The notes under the pieces were generated by a model. It did not search any database and was not told the DNA's origin. It saw nothing but the letters and a program-made list of their open reading frames with translations. Of a DNA stretch of 47,396 nucleotides, positions 35,976 to 44,231 are shown piece after piece. Source of the stretch: Hoeflea sp. (GTDB taxonomy: Bacteria > Pseudomonadota > Alphaproteobacteria > Rhizobiales > Rhizobiaceae); NCBI RefSeq assembly GCF_002733955.1, contig NZ_NVXQ01000012.1, positions 1-47,396 on the forward strand. Direction: 5' to 3'. The position numbers and the translations under genes were made by a program. Position 1 is the stretch's first letter, and every line of letters begins with the position of its first letter.

Positions 35976-36293
35976 TCAGGCCACGAGTGGCGACTGTCTT
36001 TTGGCCGCAGACCTCTTTTTTGCCGTTTCCATACGCAGCCGCTGGTCCGCGATCCGCTTGAGCAGATCCACCACTTTGGGCTCGGGGCTCTGCATCTGGG
36101 CGTGGTAGCGCTGCGTTGTTTCGACGATGATGTCGATCACGCCGGGAAAACAGCCGCAGCATTTTCCGCGCGCGCTCATCGCCTGGTACACCTTCCCCGG
36201 CGTAATCAATTGCCACTCGTCTGCATTGAGGAAGTCCATGACGACGTTCTCAATGTCTTTCTTCGATACAATGTTGCAGCTGCAAACGATCAT
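35976..36293 (-). CDS. bfd: bacterioferritin-associated ferredoxin (Bfd-like)
   Basis: Bfd carries a [2Fe-2S] cluster and reduces the ferric core of bacterioferritin to release iron. 105 residues from ATG 36293 ([18 protein letters not shown]); the open frame extends 174 bases upstream into the imelysin gene, but homology starts at CSC. Cluster ligands Cys4, Cys6 and the CCGC pair are present. It has about 35 extra C-terminal residues, basic ([10 protein letters not shown]), beyond the usual ~65. Ten bases after the imelysin stop, 46 before bfr. Confidence 0.93.
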   Translation of the reverse strand: MIVCSCNIVSKKDIENVVMDFLNADEWQLITPGKVYQAMSARGKCCGCFPGVIDIIVETTQRYHAQMQSPEPKVVDLLKRIADQRLRMETAKKRSAAKRQSPLVA

Positions 36294-36303
36294 GGGTGTG
36301 CTC

Positions 36304-37578
36304 TCACTGAAAAACTGCGTCAGGGCTGTCGAGACTGTCGGACCCTTCCAAATCGATGGCGCCAAGCTCGAGTGCAGCGATGGCGCGTTCAATCGACCGG
36401 GTCTGCTTGACCAAAGCATCGATCGCCGCCTGAACCGTGGCGTTACCCGCTTCATTGCCGACAGCAATCATCTGGTCATAGGCTTCAACCTTTTCCGCGC
36501 GTTCGACCATCGCCTCCATCGCCTCCACGGTGGCGTCGAGGTCGGCCGAAAGCTCGGCTGCAATGGCGGGATCTTTTTCGGCGAGCAGATCGGCGAGCGA
36601 TGGGCCCGTCATTTCCGAACCGTCCGGCCGGGTGTAGGCGCCGGTATAGGCGGTGCGGATGCCAACGGCGTCATAGCGGTGCGAGTTGTGGGTATTGTCT
36701 GAAAAGCAGTCGTGCTCCTCCTCGGGATCACCGAGCAGCAGGCCAAGCTTCATGCGTTCGCCGGCCAGCTCGCCATAGGACAGAGATCCCATGCCGGTGA
36801 GGATGGTCGACAGGCCGCCGGACACGCCGCTTTCCTGGAGTGCAGCGCGCGCGGCGCCACCAGCCTTCCAGTTGGCAGCCATCTCTTCAAGATCGGTGAC
36901 CAGCAGGTCGCTTGCAGCGCTCAGATATTCACGGCGGCGGTCGCAATTGCCGTTGGTGCAATTCTCGAGGCTGTAATCCGTGACCGGGCGACTGCCGGCT
37001 CCCGGGCCGTTGCCATTGAGATCCTGACCCCAAAGCAGAAATTCGATGGCGTGATAGCCCGAGGCCACATTGGCTTCGATCCCGCCGGCTTCCTGCAGCG
37101 TGCCGGAGATGAACTCCGGGGTGATGGCGCCGGCATCGACGGTCTTGCCGTTGATCCTGATGGACGGGTTGGCAATCACATTGGCTGTAAACAGCGAATT
37201 CTCGTCGCTGTCGGAACCATAGCTCGCATCGACATAGTCGATCAGCCCTTCATCCAGCGGCCAGGCATTCACACGCCCTTCCCAGTCATCGACGATGGCA
37301 TTGCCAAAGCGATAGACCTCGGTCTGCTGATAGGGCACGCGGGCTGAAAGCCAGGCGGACTTTGCAGCCTGCACCGTTTCTTCCGTCGGATTTGCCAGAA
37401 GATCCTCGATCGCCTTGTCCAGCGCCCTGGCAGTTGCCAGCGCATCATCATATTTGGCTTCGGCGACATCGACATAATGGGCAATGACGGCTTCCGGCGT
37501 CACTTCGGCAAGGGCAATGCTGGTCATTGCGGTTGCGGCGGCAAGGCCAAGTCCGAACAGATATGCGAAGCGCTTCAT
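36304..37578 (-). CDS. imelysin-family periplasmic protein (IrpA/ICMP-like)
   Basis: 424 residues from ATG 37578, chosen because it gives a good signal peptide (MKRFAYLFGLGLAAATAM..., cleaved near residue 25); a frame open 36 bases upstream has none. The imelysin domain carries an intact GxHxxE motif, GYHAIE (174-179), thought to bind metal. Related to IrpA of cyanobacteria and ICMP of Pseudomonas, both iron regulated. Thirty-two bases after the Cys-rich gene, ten before bfd. Confidence 0.95.
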   Translation of the reverse strand: MKRFAYLFGLGLAAATAMTSIALAEVTPEAVIAHYVDVAEAKYDDALATARALDKAIEDLLANPTEETVQAAKSAWLSARVPYQQTEVYRFGNAIVDDWEGRVNAWPLDEGLIDYVDASYGSDSDENSLFTANVIANPSIRINGKTVDAGAITPEFISGTLQEAGGIEANVASGYHAIEFLLWGQDLNGNGPGAGSRPVTDYSLENCTNGNCDRRREYLSAASDLLVTDLEEMAANWKAGGAARAALQESGVSGGLSTILTGMGSLSYGELAGERMKLGLLLGDPEEEHDCFSDNTHNSHRYDAVGIRTAYTGAYTRPDGSEMTGPSLADLLAEKDPAIAAELSADLDATVEAMEAMVERAEKVEAYDQMIAVGNEAGNATVQAAIDALVKQTRSIERAIAALELGAIDLEGSDSLDSPDAVFQ

Positions 37579-37610
37579 GGGTGGCGATACTCCGGGTCCT
37601 GCAATCTCAT

Positions 37611-38132
37611 TCAATGGATCGACCCACTCGCGGGAGATCCGGCCAGAGTGGATCTCATGTCGATATCGGTAATCGCGCTGAGCGGGATCGGTGCAAGCCT
37701 GTGGCTGTGGCCGAGCAGGATTGCCGCATAGGCGCTGGCGCTCTCGATCACCTCGACACAGGCGTCGGAACAGGTGAGCAGCTTGGCTGACTGGACCAGG
37801 AGATCCTCATCGCCATGCTGGGCCCCCGAGACCATGCCAAGCACCAGGCACTCGTCGCGGCACAAATGCCCGGCACCGGGCTTGTAGAATCGCAATGGGC
37901 AGGTTGCGCAGGCGCCGAGCTGGCGCACAAGGGCTGCCATGGCATCGAGTGCGACCTGGCCATTGATTGCACCCAGCGCCTTGGCGTGAGCTGACCAAGC
38001 GGCATCCCAGTAGCGGGAATCAGAGTGAGCCAGGCCGGCTACCCAGTTGCGGTAGCCGTTGACGACCAGGTTCTCCGGCTGTTGGCGCAGATAGGCCGCA
38101 GCGGGACAATCGGCACAATCATCATGTTCCAT
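37611..38132 (-). CDS. cysteine-rich protein of unknown function heading the iron operon
   Basis: 173 residues from ATG 38132; the frame opens at a TTG (38159) and has ATGs at 38144 and 38141, but the GGGGA purine run best fits 38132. Not recognised. Eight Cys in four pairs: CADC (6,9), CATC (75,78), CRDEC (91,95), CSDAC (121,125), plus His residues near the C-terminus (GHSH). No signal peptide, so cytosolic; the pattern suggests metal or Fe-S cluster binding. First gene of the operon, closest to the Irr-like box. Could be a sensor, a scaffold or an iron donor for Bfr; no basis to choose. Confidence 0.82.
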   Translation of the reverse strand: MEHDDCADCPAAAYLRQQPENLVVNGYRNWVAGLAHSDSRYWDAAWSAHAKALGAINGQVALDAMAALVRQLGACATCPLRFYKPGAGHLCRDECLVLGMVSGAQHGDEDLLVQSAKLLTCSDACVEVIESASAYAAILLGHSHRLAPIPLSAITDIDMRSTLAGSPASGSIH

Positions 38133-38567
38133 TCGCGCCATCATTCCCCATGGATTCAAACATGAGTATTTCGGTAATGTATCAAGAAACTGGAGTCAAA
38201 CAGTTCAGTTTAGAACGCCTCCAAACTATCGGATTCTGCTTGATGAGAGTGTGCATCAACTCATTGTATTTTTTTGTTTTTTCTATCGACTGAGCTTGCG
38301 AAATCGGTGTCGTAATATCTGCTGATCAGACCGCTCAGGCCGGAGACATCGTTGCAGACGGAGTTATGCGATGACCGGACCGAGATTTCGGCAGCCAGTC
38401 GCCCGGCCGAACATGTTTGTAAAATGCCGTAGAGGCCCGGCGCGCGAAATCGAGGCTCCGATCCCTGGGCTGAGAGTCCGCTGAGCGAAAGTCCGCATGG
38501 CCGGCTGCGGGTCAGCTGCGGCAACTGATCCAATGCCGGCAGCGCCCGGTCGCGAAAAGACGTCTGT
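38133..38567. other. intergenic region between iron operon and marR
   Basis: About 435 bases. Its left part is the promoter region of the iron operon with the Irr-like box; TTGATG/CATCAA (38240-38245 and 38254-38259) followed by a T-rich run on the plus strand lies beside it. The rest, downstream of marR, shows no supported gene. Confidence 0.55.
38209..38225. promoter_or_regulatory. candidate Irr box (iron control element)
   Basis: TTTAGAACGCCTCCAAA matches the rhizobial Irr consensus TTTAGAA-N3-TTCTAAA at 12 of 14 fixed positions and extends to a longer palindrome (AGTTT...AAACT). It lies about 77 bases upstream of the Cys-rich gene. Irr is the heme-responsive Fur-family regulator of Hyphomicrobiales that represses iron-using and storage genes when iron is scarce. 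Confidence 0.6.
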
Positions 38568-39083
38568 CTAGATAGGATCGATATTGGTGAGCATCTGCCG
38601 CATCACCCGCAGGAAGACATCAAGATCTTCGGGCGATACGCCTGCGACCAGTTCATTTTCACAGGACAGGGCAACCGACAACAACTCGTCATGCGTCTTC
38701 AGGCCTGCTTCTGAGAGCCGCCAGAGCCGTTTGCGGGAATCATTCGAGGGTTGCTCGAAGCTGAGCAAGCCTTTCTGCAGCAGGTGTTTCAGTGCGCGGC
38801 TGACGGCGGCCTTGTCCAGGCGAATGACGTCGCAGACCCGGCTTGCGGTGATACCGGGCTCGATGTTGAGCATGGCAATTACCCGCCACTCCACAATTCC
38901 AAGGCCGAAATCACTGCGATAAATGGTTGACGTCTTGCGGCCCCAGGCATTGCTGACAGCATTGAGCAGAAACGGCGCGTAATGGGCAATATCGAGGATT
39001 TCCACCCCGTCGCGAAGCCGGGTAGGATTCGCAATGCGCGCGTCGGGCTTTCTGTCTTTGAGTGCCTGCGTCAAGCTTTTCAC
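38568..39083 (-). CDS. MarR-family transcriptional regulator
   Basis: 171 residues with a winged helix-turn-helix (about 62-130: VEWRVIAMLNIEPGITASRVCDVIRLDKAAVSRALKHL by its flanks) and the dimerisation helices at both ends. MarR proteins usually bind aromatic acids or their CoA esters and release palindromic operators. It is the last gene of the livK-P450 operon, two bases after the reductase, so it is probably self-regulated through the twin palindromes upstream of livK. Confidence 0.92.
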   Translation of the reverse strand: MKSLTQALKDRKPDARIANPTRLRDGVEILDIAHYAPFLLNAVSNAWGRKTSTIYRSDFGLGIVEWRVIAMLNIEPGITASRVCDVIRLDKAAVSRALKHLLQKGLLSFEQPSNDSRKRLWRLSEAGLKTHDELLSVALSCENELVAGVSPEDLDVFLRVMRQMLTNIDPI

Positions 39084-39085
39084 CT

Positions 39086-40264
39086 CTAGGTCGAGGAGAC
39101 CTGATACCCTTGGCTTTTCAGTTTGTCACGTGTCGGCGGCGCGCCGGATGCCAAAAGCTTGCGCGCCATCATGTGGGTGCGGGGGTCATTGACCGTTTCA
39201 ACCGCTGAAAGAACCTCGCCGGCAAACCGCAGCACCGCGCCATCCTCCCGCGAAACCTCGTCATGCTCGGGGATTGCAAAGCCCGCGATCTGGAGTTTGC
39301 TGTCGCCCTGATTGGACCAGAACCACGGAACGGCGGCGTAGCTGTCCGGTGTCTTTTTGGCCAGCCTGCGGGCGATCAGCCGGGCATGGTCGGTCGCCGC
39401 CTGAACACTCTCCAGCCGGACCAGCAACCCGGTGGCTGGATCCGGAAAGGCTGCACAATCACCGAGCGCCGAGATCATCGGATCGGAGGTCAGCAGTTGC
39501 GCATCGGTGCGCACACCGTTTTCGGTCTCAAGCCCCGCCTCTGCCGCCAGTTCGCTGTTGGGTCGCACTCCGGCCGCCAACACGACCAGATCGGCGGATA
39601 CGGTCTCGCCACTGGCCAGCACGATTCCCGTGTCTGTGACTTCGGTCACCGGCGCGCCCAACAGAACCGTGGTGCCCATGTCGCGGTGCATGGCCAGAAA
39701 CCGCTCCGACATCGCCTGTGAGACCACCCGCGCCATCAGCCGCAGCGCGGCTTCGGCAACGGTCACTTCCAGTCCCAGCCCCCGCGCCACCGCGGCGAAT
39801 TCAAGCCCGATGAAACCACCGCCGATGATCGCCACGCTTTGCGCCTCCGTCATCGCCTTTCGCAAGGCTCCGGCATCATCCAGCGTGCGCAGGTCAAGCG
39901 CCCGGTCAAGGCCGGGAATCGGCGGCCGCAGATTGCGTGTGCCGGTGGCGAGGATCAGGTGATCATAGCCGAGCGTGCCGTTTTCATGCACCACGCGTTG
40001 CGCCGCGCGGTCGATCTGCGTGACCTTGCAGCCCAGCAGGAGAGTGATGTTCTGGTCGTCAAAGAAGCTTTGCGGGCGCAGGCGCAACGCATCGGCCTCA
40101 CCTGTCTTGAGATAGTCCTTTGACAGCGGGGGACGCTGGTAGGGCAGATGCTGTTCCGCGCCAATCAGGGTGATCGGCCCGGAATGCCCTTCCTGGCGCA
40201 GGCTGACAGCGGCCTGCAATCCGCCCTGCCCGGCTCCGACAATGACGATGTGCGCTGTCGTCAC
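39086..40264 (-). CDS. FAD-dependent NAD(P)H:ferredoxin reductase
   Basis: 392 residues of the putidaredoxin-reductase type: FAD motif GAGQGG (about 9-14), the PYQRPPLSK segment, NAD motif GGGFIGLE (about 148-155), the ATGxR motif and the second FAD motif ALGDCAAF. Passes electrons from NAD(P)H to the adjacent [2Fe-2S] ferredoxin. Its ATG overlaps the ferredoxin stop by 4 bases, a strong sign that the two work together with the P450. Confidence 0.94.
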   Translation of the reverse strand: MTTAHIVIVGAGQGGLQAAVSLRQEGHSGPITLIGAEQHLPYQRPPLSKDYLKTGEADALRLRPQSFFDDQNITLLLGCKVTQIDRAAQRVVHENGTLGYDHLILATGTRNLRPPIPGLDRALDLRTLDDAGALRKAMTEAQSVAIIGGGFIGLEFAAVARGLGLEVTVAEAALRLMARVVSQAMSERFLAMHRDMGTTVLLGAPVTEVTDTGIVLASGETVSADLVVLAAGVRPNSELAAEAGLETENGVRTDAQLLTSDPMISALGDCAAFPDPATGLLVRLESVQAATDHARLIARRLAKKTPDSYAAVPWFWSNQGDSKLQIAGFAIPEHDEVSREDGAVLRFAGEVLSAVETVNDPRTHMMARKLLASGAPPTRDKLKSQGYQVSST

Positions 40265-40584
40265 ACCTGCTCCTCCGGCACGTGCACGCGCAATCCGTCA
40301 TGGGCCTCGGTCAGGGTGATCTGGCAGGAGAGGCGCGACGTTTCCTTCATTTCGGAGGCGGCACAATCGAGCATGTCTTCTTCGCTCTCACTGCGTGAGC
40401 CGGTCTTGCCGAGCCAGTCCTCCGCCACGTAGACATGGCAGGTGGCGCAGGCCATCGAGCCGCCGCATTCCGCGATGATGCCCGCGATATTGTTGTTGAG
40501 CGCCACTTGCATCACGCTTTCACCCGCGGCGGCGTCTACAGTGGTTTCGCTTCCGTCCGGCTGGATGTAGGTCACCTTCACCAT
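40261..40584 (-). CDS. [2Fe-2S] ferredoxin of adrenodoxin/putidaredoxin type
   Basis: 107 residues with cluster ligands Cys40, Cys46, Cys49 and Cys87 (C-x5-C-x2-C-x37-C), the spacing of vertebrate-type ferredoxins that serve P450s. Ten bases after the P450 gene and overlapping the reductase gene; expected to shuttle electrons to the P450. Confidence 0.95.
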   Translation of the reverse strand: MVKVTYIQPDGSETTVDAAAGESVMQVALNNNIAGIIAECGGSMACATCHVYVAEDWLGKTGSRSESEEDMLDCAASEMKETSRLSCQITLTEAHDGLRVHVPEEQV

Positions 40585-40594
40585 CAGCTCTCTC

Positions 40595-41818
40595 CTATTT
40601 CGCGATCAGTTTCAAAGGCAGCCTGTCGAGCGCCCGGATAGCATTGTTGGGTCGCCAGACGGCCTCGCCGGCCGGTTCGATCCGGGCCACCTTGCGCGCC
40701 ATGACGCTGAGCAAGGCCTCCAGTTCGCCGCGGGCAATGTTCTGCCCGACGCAGCCGTGGATGCCCGCGCCGAAGGCCATGTGGCCGACCGGCCTGCGGT
40801 CGATCCGGAACACCTCCGGGTCACCCCATTTGTCCGGATCCATGTTGGCGGCCCCGAGCACGCAGAGCACCTTGGCGCCTTCGGGCACCGGGTAATCCGC
40901 GATCTCCGTGTCCAGATTGGCGGTGCGGGCGAAGGTATGGACCGGAGAGGTGTAGCGCAGAACCTCTTCGAAAGCCGGCCGAGCCAGCTTCGGATCCTCC
41001 AACAATGCGTCCCACTGGGACGGGTTCTGCGAAAAGCACCAGAGCGCGTTTCCGATGCCGGTTACCGTGGTGTCGACGCCCGCCGACAGGAAAGACCGCA
41101 CCAGCATGCCGGCTTCTTCGGACGTGATCTCGCCTGCGTCCGCAGCCGCATAGACCATTGCGCCAAGACCGTCTTCCGTCAGCCGGTCGCGGGCGCAGGC
41201 CGCGGTGATCCAGCCACCGACTTCCGGCGCACGCTGCATGGCCGCACGGCGCCGGGCGTTGTCCGGGCCGACCGCGTTGAAGACGATGGCGCCGTAATCG
41301 ACCAGATGCCTGGTGTTGACATCCTTCATGCCGACCGCTTTCGGAAAGACGGTTGTCGGAAAGGCTTCCGCCAGATCCACGACACCCTCGATTTCGGATT
41401 GCTGGAGAAGCCTGTCGACGATCGCCTCGGCTGCGGCGGTGAAGTCGTCCATCAGCGTACGCACCACCTTCGGAGACAGCGCCTTGGACATGACTTTGCG
41501 GGTCTTGGTATGGTCCGGTGGATCGACTTCGAGGATGATGGACGGCGGCCGCCAGGGCTTCTCGAGCTTGAAGTCGTCCATGCCGATGCCGCGCGAAGAG
41601 ACGAAGTTTTCGTGGTCGGAAAAGGTCTTGCGGGTTTCCTCGTAACGTCCGACCGCGAGAACTGAATAACGCGGGATGAACACCACCGGCCCCGCCTCGC
41701 GCAGCGCGGTGTAGAACGGGCCCGGATCCAGCAGCGTCTCCTCGGAATAGGGATCGACGTCGAAGACGGGAATGGCGCTGTCCGGGGTGAGCGGGCGGTG
41801 GCCCTCGATAAGGCGCAT
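40595..41818 (-). CDS. cytochrome P450, CYP199-like
   Basis: 407 residues, soluble class I P450. Heme motif FGAGIHGCVG with ligand Cys356, ExxR Glu285-Arg288, oxygen-activating I-helix AGVDTT (about 246-251). From memory the N-terminal third (SSRGIGMDDF, EKPWRPPSIILEVDPPDHT) closely follows CYP199A2/A4 of Rhodopseudomonas palustris, which oxidise or O-demethylate para-substituted benzoates. The substrate here is inferred. Eleven bases after livF. Confidence 0.93.
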   Translation of the reverse strand: MRLIEGHRPLTPDSAIPVFDVDPYSEETLLDPGPFYTALREAGPVVFIPRYSVLAVGRYEETRKTFSDHENFVSSRGIGMDDFKLEKPWRPPSIILEVDPPDHTKTRKVMSKALSPKVVRTLMDDFTAAAEAIVDRLLQQSEIEGVVDLAEAFPTTVFPKAVGMKDVNTRHLVDYGAIVFNAVGPDNARRRAAMQRAPEVGGWITAACARDRLTEDGLGAMVYAAADAGEITSEEAGMLVRSFLSAGVDTTVTGIGNALWCFSQNPSQWDALLEDPKLARPAFEEVLRYTSPVHTFARTANLDTEIADYPVPEGAKVLCVLGAANMDPDKWGDPEVFRIDRRPVGHMAFGAGIHGCVGQNIARGELEALLSVMARKVARIEPAGEAVWRPNNAIRALDRLPLKLIAK

Positions 41819-41829
41819 GTCGTGTCCTT

Positions 41830-42540
41830 TCAGGCGTTCAGCGAGACGCCGATATGGCGGTTCAACAGGTCGGCATTGTTCCGGAGTTCGGCGGCAGGGC
41901 CGTCGTGAACGATGGCGCCATTGGCCATCAGCACCGCGCGGTTGGCAAAGCTCAGCGCCGCCGCGGCCTGCTGTTCGACAAGCACCACGGACCGGCGGCC
42001 ATCGCTGGCGAGGTCTTCGAACACCTGCATCAGCTGCTCGCAGATAACCGGGGCCAGCCCTTCGAGCGGCTCGTCCAGCAGCAGGATGTCCGGCGAGGTC
42101 ATCAGCGTGCGCGCAATGGCAAGCATCTGCTGCTCGCCGCCCGACAGCTGGGCGCCGCCATTCCTGCGCCGTTCCTTGAGCCTGGGGAACAGCGCATAGG
42201 CTTCCTCCAGCGTGGCATCCCCGCGCCGGGCGGAGAGCAGATTGTCCTCGACGCTAAGCGAGGCGAAGATATCGCGGGTCTGCGGCACCAGCCCCAAGCC
42301 CAAGGCCGAGCGCTTGTGCGGCGCCAGCCCTTGAATGGGTGCACCGTTCAGCGTGAGGCTGCCCTCGTGCAGTTTCGTCAGGCCCATGATCGTGGCCAAC
42401 AGCGTGGTCTTGCCCGCGCCGTTGCGCCCGATCACCGCAAGCCGCTCGCCCGGCTCGAGCCGCAAATTGACCCGGTCCAGCACATGGGTCGGCCCGTAGC
42501 CGGCGGTGACATTGTCGAGGCGAAGTCCTGCGTCAGTCAT
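41830..42540 (-). CDS. livF: LIV-type ABC transporter ATPase, LivF
   Basis: 236 residues from ATG 42540 (MTDAGLRLDNVTAGYG); a start 36 bases upstream adds a non-homologous tail. Walker A GRNGAGKTT, signature LSGGEQQM, Walker B DILLLDEP. One of two ATPases of a branched-chain-type importer. Overlaps livG by 8 bases and runs directly into the P450 gene, which ties the importer to P450 chemistry. Confidence 0.94.
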   Translation of the reverse strand: MTDAGLRLDNVTAGYGPTHVLDRVNLRLEPGERLAVIGRNGAGKTTLLATIMGLTKLHEGSLTLNGAPIQGLAPHKRSALGLGLVPQTRDIFASLSVEDNLLSARRGDATLEEAYALFPRLKERRRNGGAQLSGGEQQMLAIARTLMTSPDILLLDEPLEGLAPVICEQLMQVFEDLASDGRRSVVLVEQQAAAALSFANRAVLMANGAIVHDGPAAELRNNADLLNRHIGVSLNA

Positions 42541-43279
42541 GGCTGCCTCCGAGATAGAGTTCCCGCACCTTGGCATCGGCGGCGATTTCCTCCGGCGTGC
42601 CTTCGGTCAGGATCCGGCCCTGCACCAGCACGACGATTCGGCGGGCGACGCGGAAGACCAGATCCATGTCATGCTCGATGATCAGAACCGCCAGGTCCGC
42701 TGGCAGTCGTTCGATGGCATCGTCGATCAGGTGGGTTTCAGACGACGGCACCCCGGCGGCAGGCTCGTCCAGGATCAGCACCCTTGGCTTGAGCGCCAGG
42801 GTCAGGGCCAGTTCGACCAGCCTCTGCTGGCCATAGGCCAGGTTGGCCACCTTGCTGTCGGCCAATGGACCGAGATCGAACTGATCCATAAGGTCACGCA
42901 CCTCGGCTTCGGTTTGAGCGTTGCCGTCCGCAGCCCGGAAGAAGCGGTAGCCCCGCCTTTCGCGCTCCAGAATCGGCAGCCGCAGATTCTCGCGCACCGT
43001 GAGATCCTGGAACAGCGTGGTGATCTGGAACGTCTTGGCGATGCCGAGCCGGACCCGCTGCGCCTCGTTCAGGCCACCGATATCCCGGCCATCGAACCGC
43101 ACCGATCCGGCGGTGGGTGTCAGGATGCCGGTGACGAGGTTGGAAAAGGTGCTCTTGCCCGCCCCGTTCGGGCCGATCAGCGCCTTGCGGTCGCCCGGCC
43201 CGAGATCGAAGTCGATGTCTTCGGCCACCGTGAGGCCGCCGAAGCGCTTGGTCAGCCCTCTAACTTCAAGACCCTGCAT
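42533..43279 (-). CDS. livG: LIV-type ABC transporter ATPase, LivG
   Basis: 248 residues: Walker A GPNGAGKST, signature AYGQQRLVE (the usual LivG variant), Walker B RVLILDEPAAG, and the LivG-type C-terminus (GRILTEGTPEEI). Overlaps livM by 14 bases and livF by 8. Confidence 0.95.
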   Translation of the reverse strand: MQGLEVRGLTKRFGGLTVAEDIDFDLGPGDRKALIGPNGAGKSTFSNLVTGILTPTAGSVRFDGRDIGGLNEAQRVRLGIAKTFQITTLFQDLTVRENLRLPILERERRGYRFFRAADGNAQTEAEVRDLMDQFDLGPLADSKVANLAYGQQRLVELALTLALKPRVLILDEPAAGVPSSETHLIDDAIERLPADLAVLIIEHDMDLVFRVARRIVVLVQGRILTEGTPEEIAADAKVRELYLGGSHD

Positions 43280-44231
43280 GGCGCGCTCCCTTGATCAGAC
43301 GGGCCAGTCCCGCGGACGCCGAAATGATCCCCTTGGGCAGGAAGAACACCACGGCCAGAACCATCGCGCCGATCACGAACAGCCAGTTGAACGGATCGTT
43401 CGCCGCCGCCCAGTGATGCACGAACATGAAGATCAGCGTGCCCAGCACCGCGCCGTACAACCGTCCGGTTCCGCCCAGGATCAGCATGATCAGGGCTTCG
43501 GCCGACAGGGTGAAGGAGAAGCTTTCGAGGCTCACCAGCTGGGTAATTTGCGCCGACAGCGCGCCGGCAACACCTGCAATCGCCCCGCCCACGGTGTAGG
43601 CTGTGACCCGGCGCCAGTAGACCGATACGCCGATGGCCGCCATCCGGTCGGGGCTTTCGTGGATCCCGCGCAGGGATAGGCCAAACGGCGCACGGGTGAT
43701 AAGCGCGACAAACACGAAGATCACGACCACCACCGCCAGCGCATACCAGAACCCGGTCGTGCCGACGAAATCGAAGGCGAACATGCCCAGTACCGGCTCC
43801 ATGTGGATGCCGCGCAGGCCATCCGCGCCGCCGGTGATGTCGCGCGCCTTGTTGGCGATCTCGTGACAGATCGCGGCCACGGCAATGGTCAGCATGATCA
43901 GCGTCAGGCCTTGCGTTCGCATCAGCACAAGGCCCGAAACGAAGGCCAGGATCGACCCGGCCACGGCCCCGATCATGAGGCCGGCCAGTGGATCGGCCCA
44001 GACATGGATCGCAAACAGCCCTGCCGCATAGGCGCCAGCGCCATACATCGCCGCCTGGCCGAGCGTCGCAATGCCGGCATAGCCGAGCACCAGATCGAGC
44101 GAGAGCACCAGCACGACCATGATCAGGATACGGGTCAGGAAGGCCAGGTTGAAGGGCATCAGGAACGACAGCGCGATGGCGAGCGCCAGCAGCGCCAGCG
44201 GCGGGGCCCAGGATTTCATGAGCGGCGTCAT
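43266..44231 (-). CDS. livM: LIV-type ABC transporter permease, LivM
   Basis: 321 residues, about nine hydrophobic helices, with the family segments LVLGYAGIATLGQAAMYGAGAYAAG and RGIHESPDRMAAIGVSVYWRRV split by loops. Overlaps livH by 4 bases. Confidence 0.95.
   Translation of the reverse strand: MTPLMKSWAPPLALLALAIALSFLMPFNLAFLTRILIMVVLVLSLDLVLGYAGIATLGQAAMYGAGAYAAGLFAIHVWADPLAGLMIGAVAGSILAFVSGLVLMRTQGLTLIMLTIAVAAICHEIANKARDITGGADGLRGIHMEPVLGMFAFDFVGTTGFWYALAVVVVIFVFVALITRAPFGLSLRGIHESPDRMAAIGVSVYWRRVTAYTVGGAIAGVAGALSAQITQLVSLESFSFTLSAEALIMLILGGTGRLYGAVLGTLIFMFVHHWAAANDPFNWLFVIGAMVLAVVFFLPKGIISASAGLARLIKGARHAGS

Noticed and set aside
38240-38259. TTGATG-N8-CATCAA as a third MarR operator
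   Set aside because: Half-sites resemble the livK operators but the spacer is 8 rather than 2 bases, so a protein fitting one would not fit the other; it may be a plus-strand terminator stem instead.
38261-38533. 90-codon minus-strand frame downstream of marR
   Set aside because: No ribosome site or recognisable motif, and it ends in the T-rich tract near the iron operon promoter.
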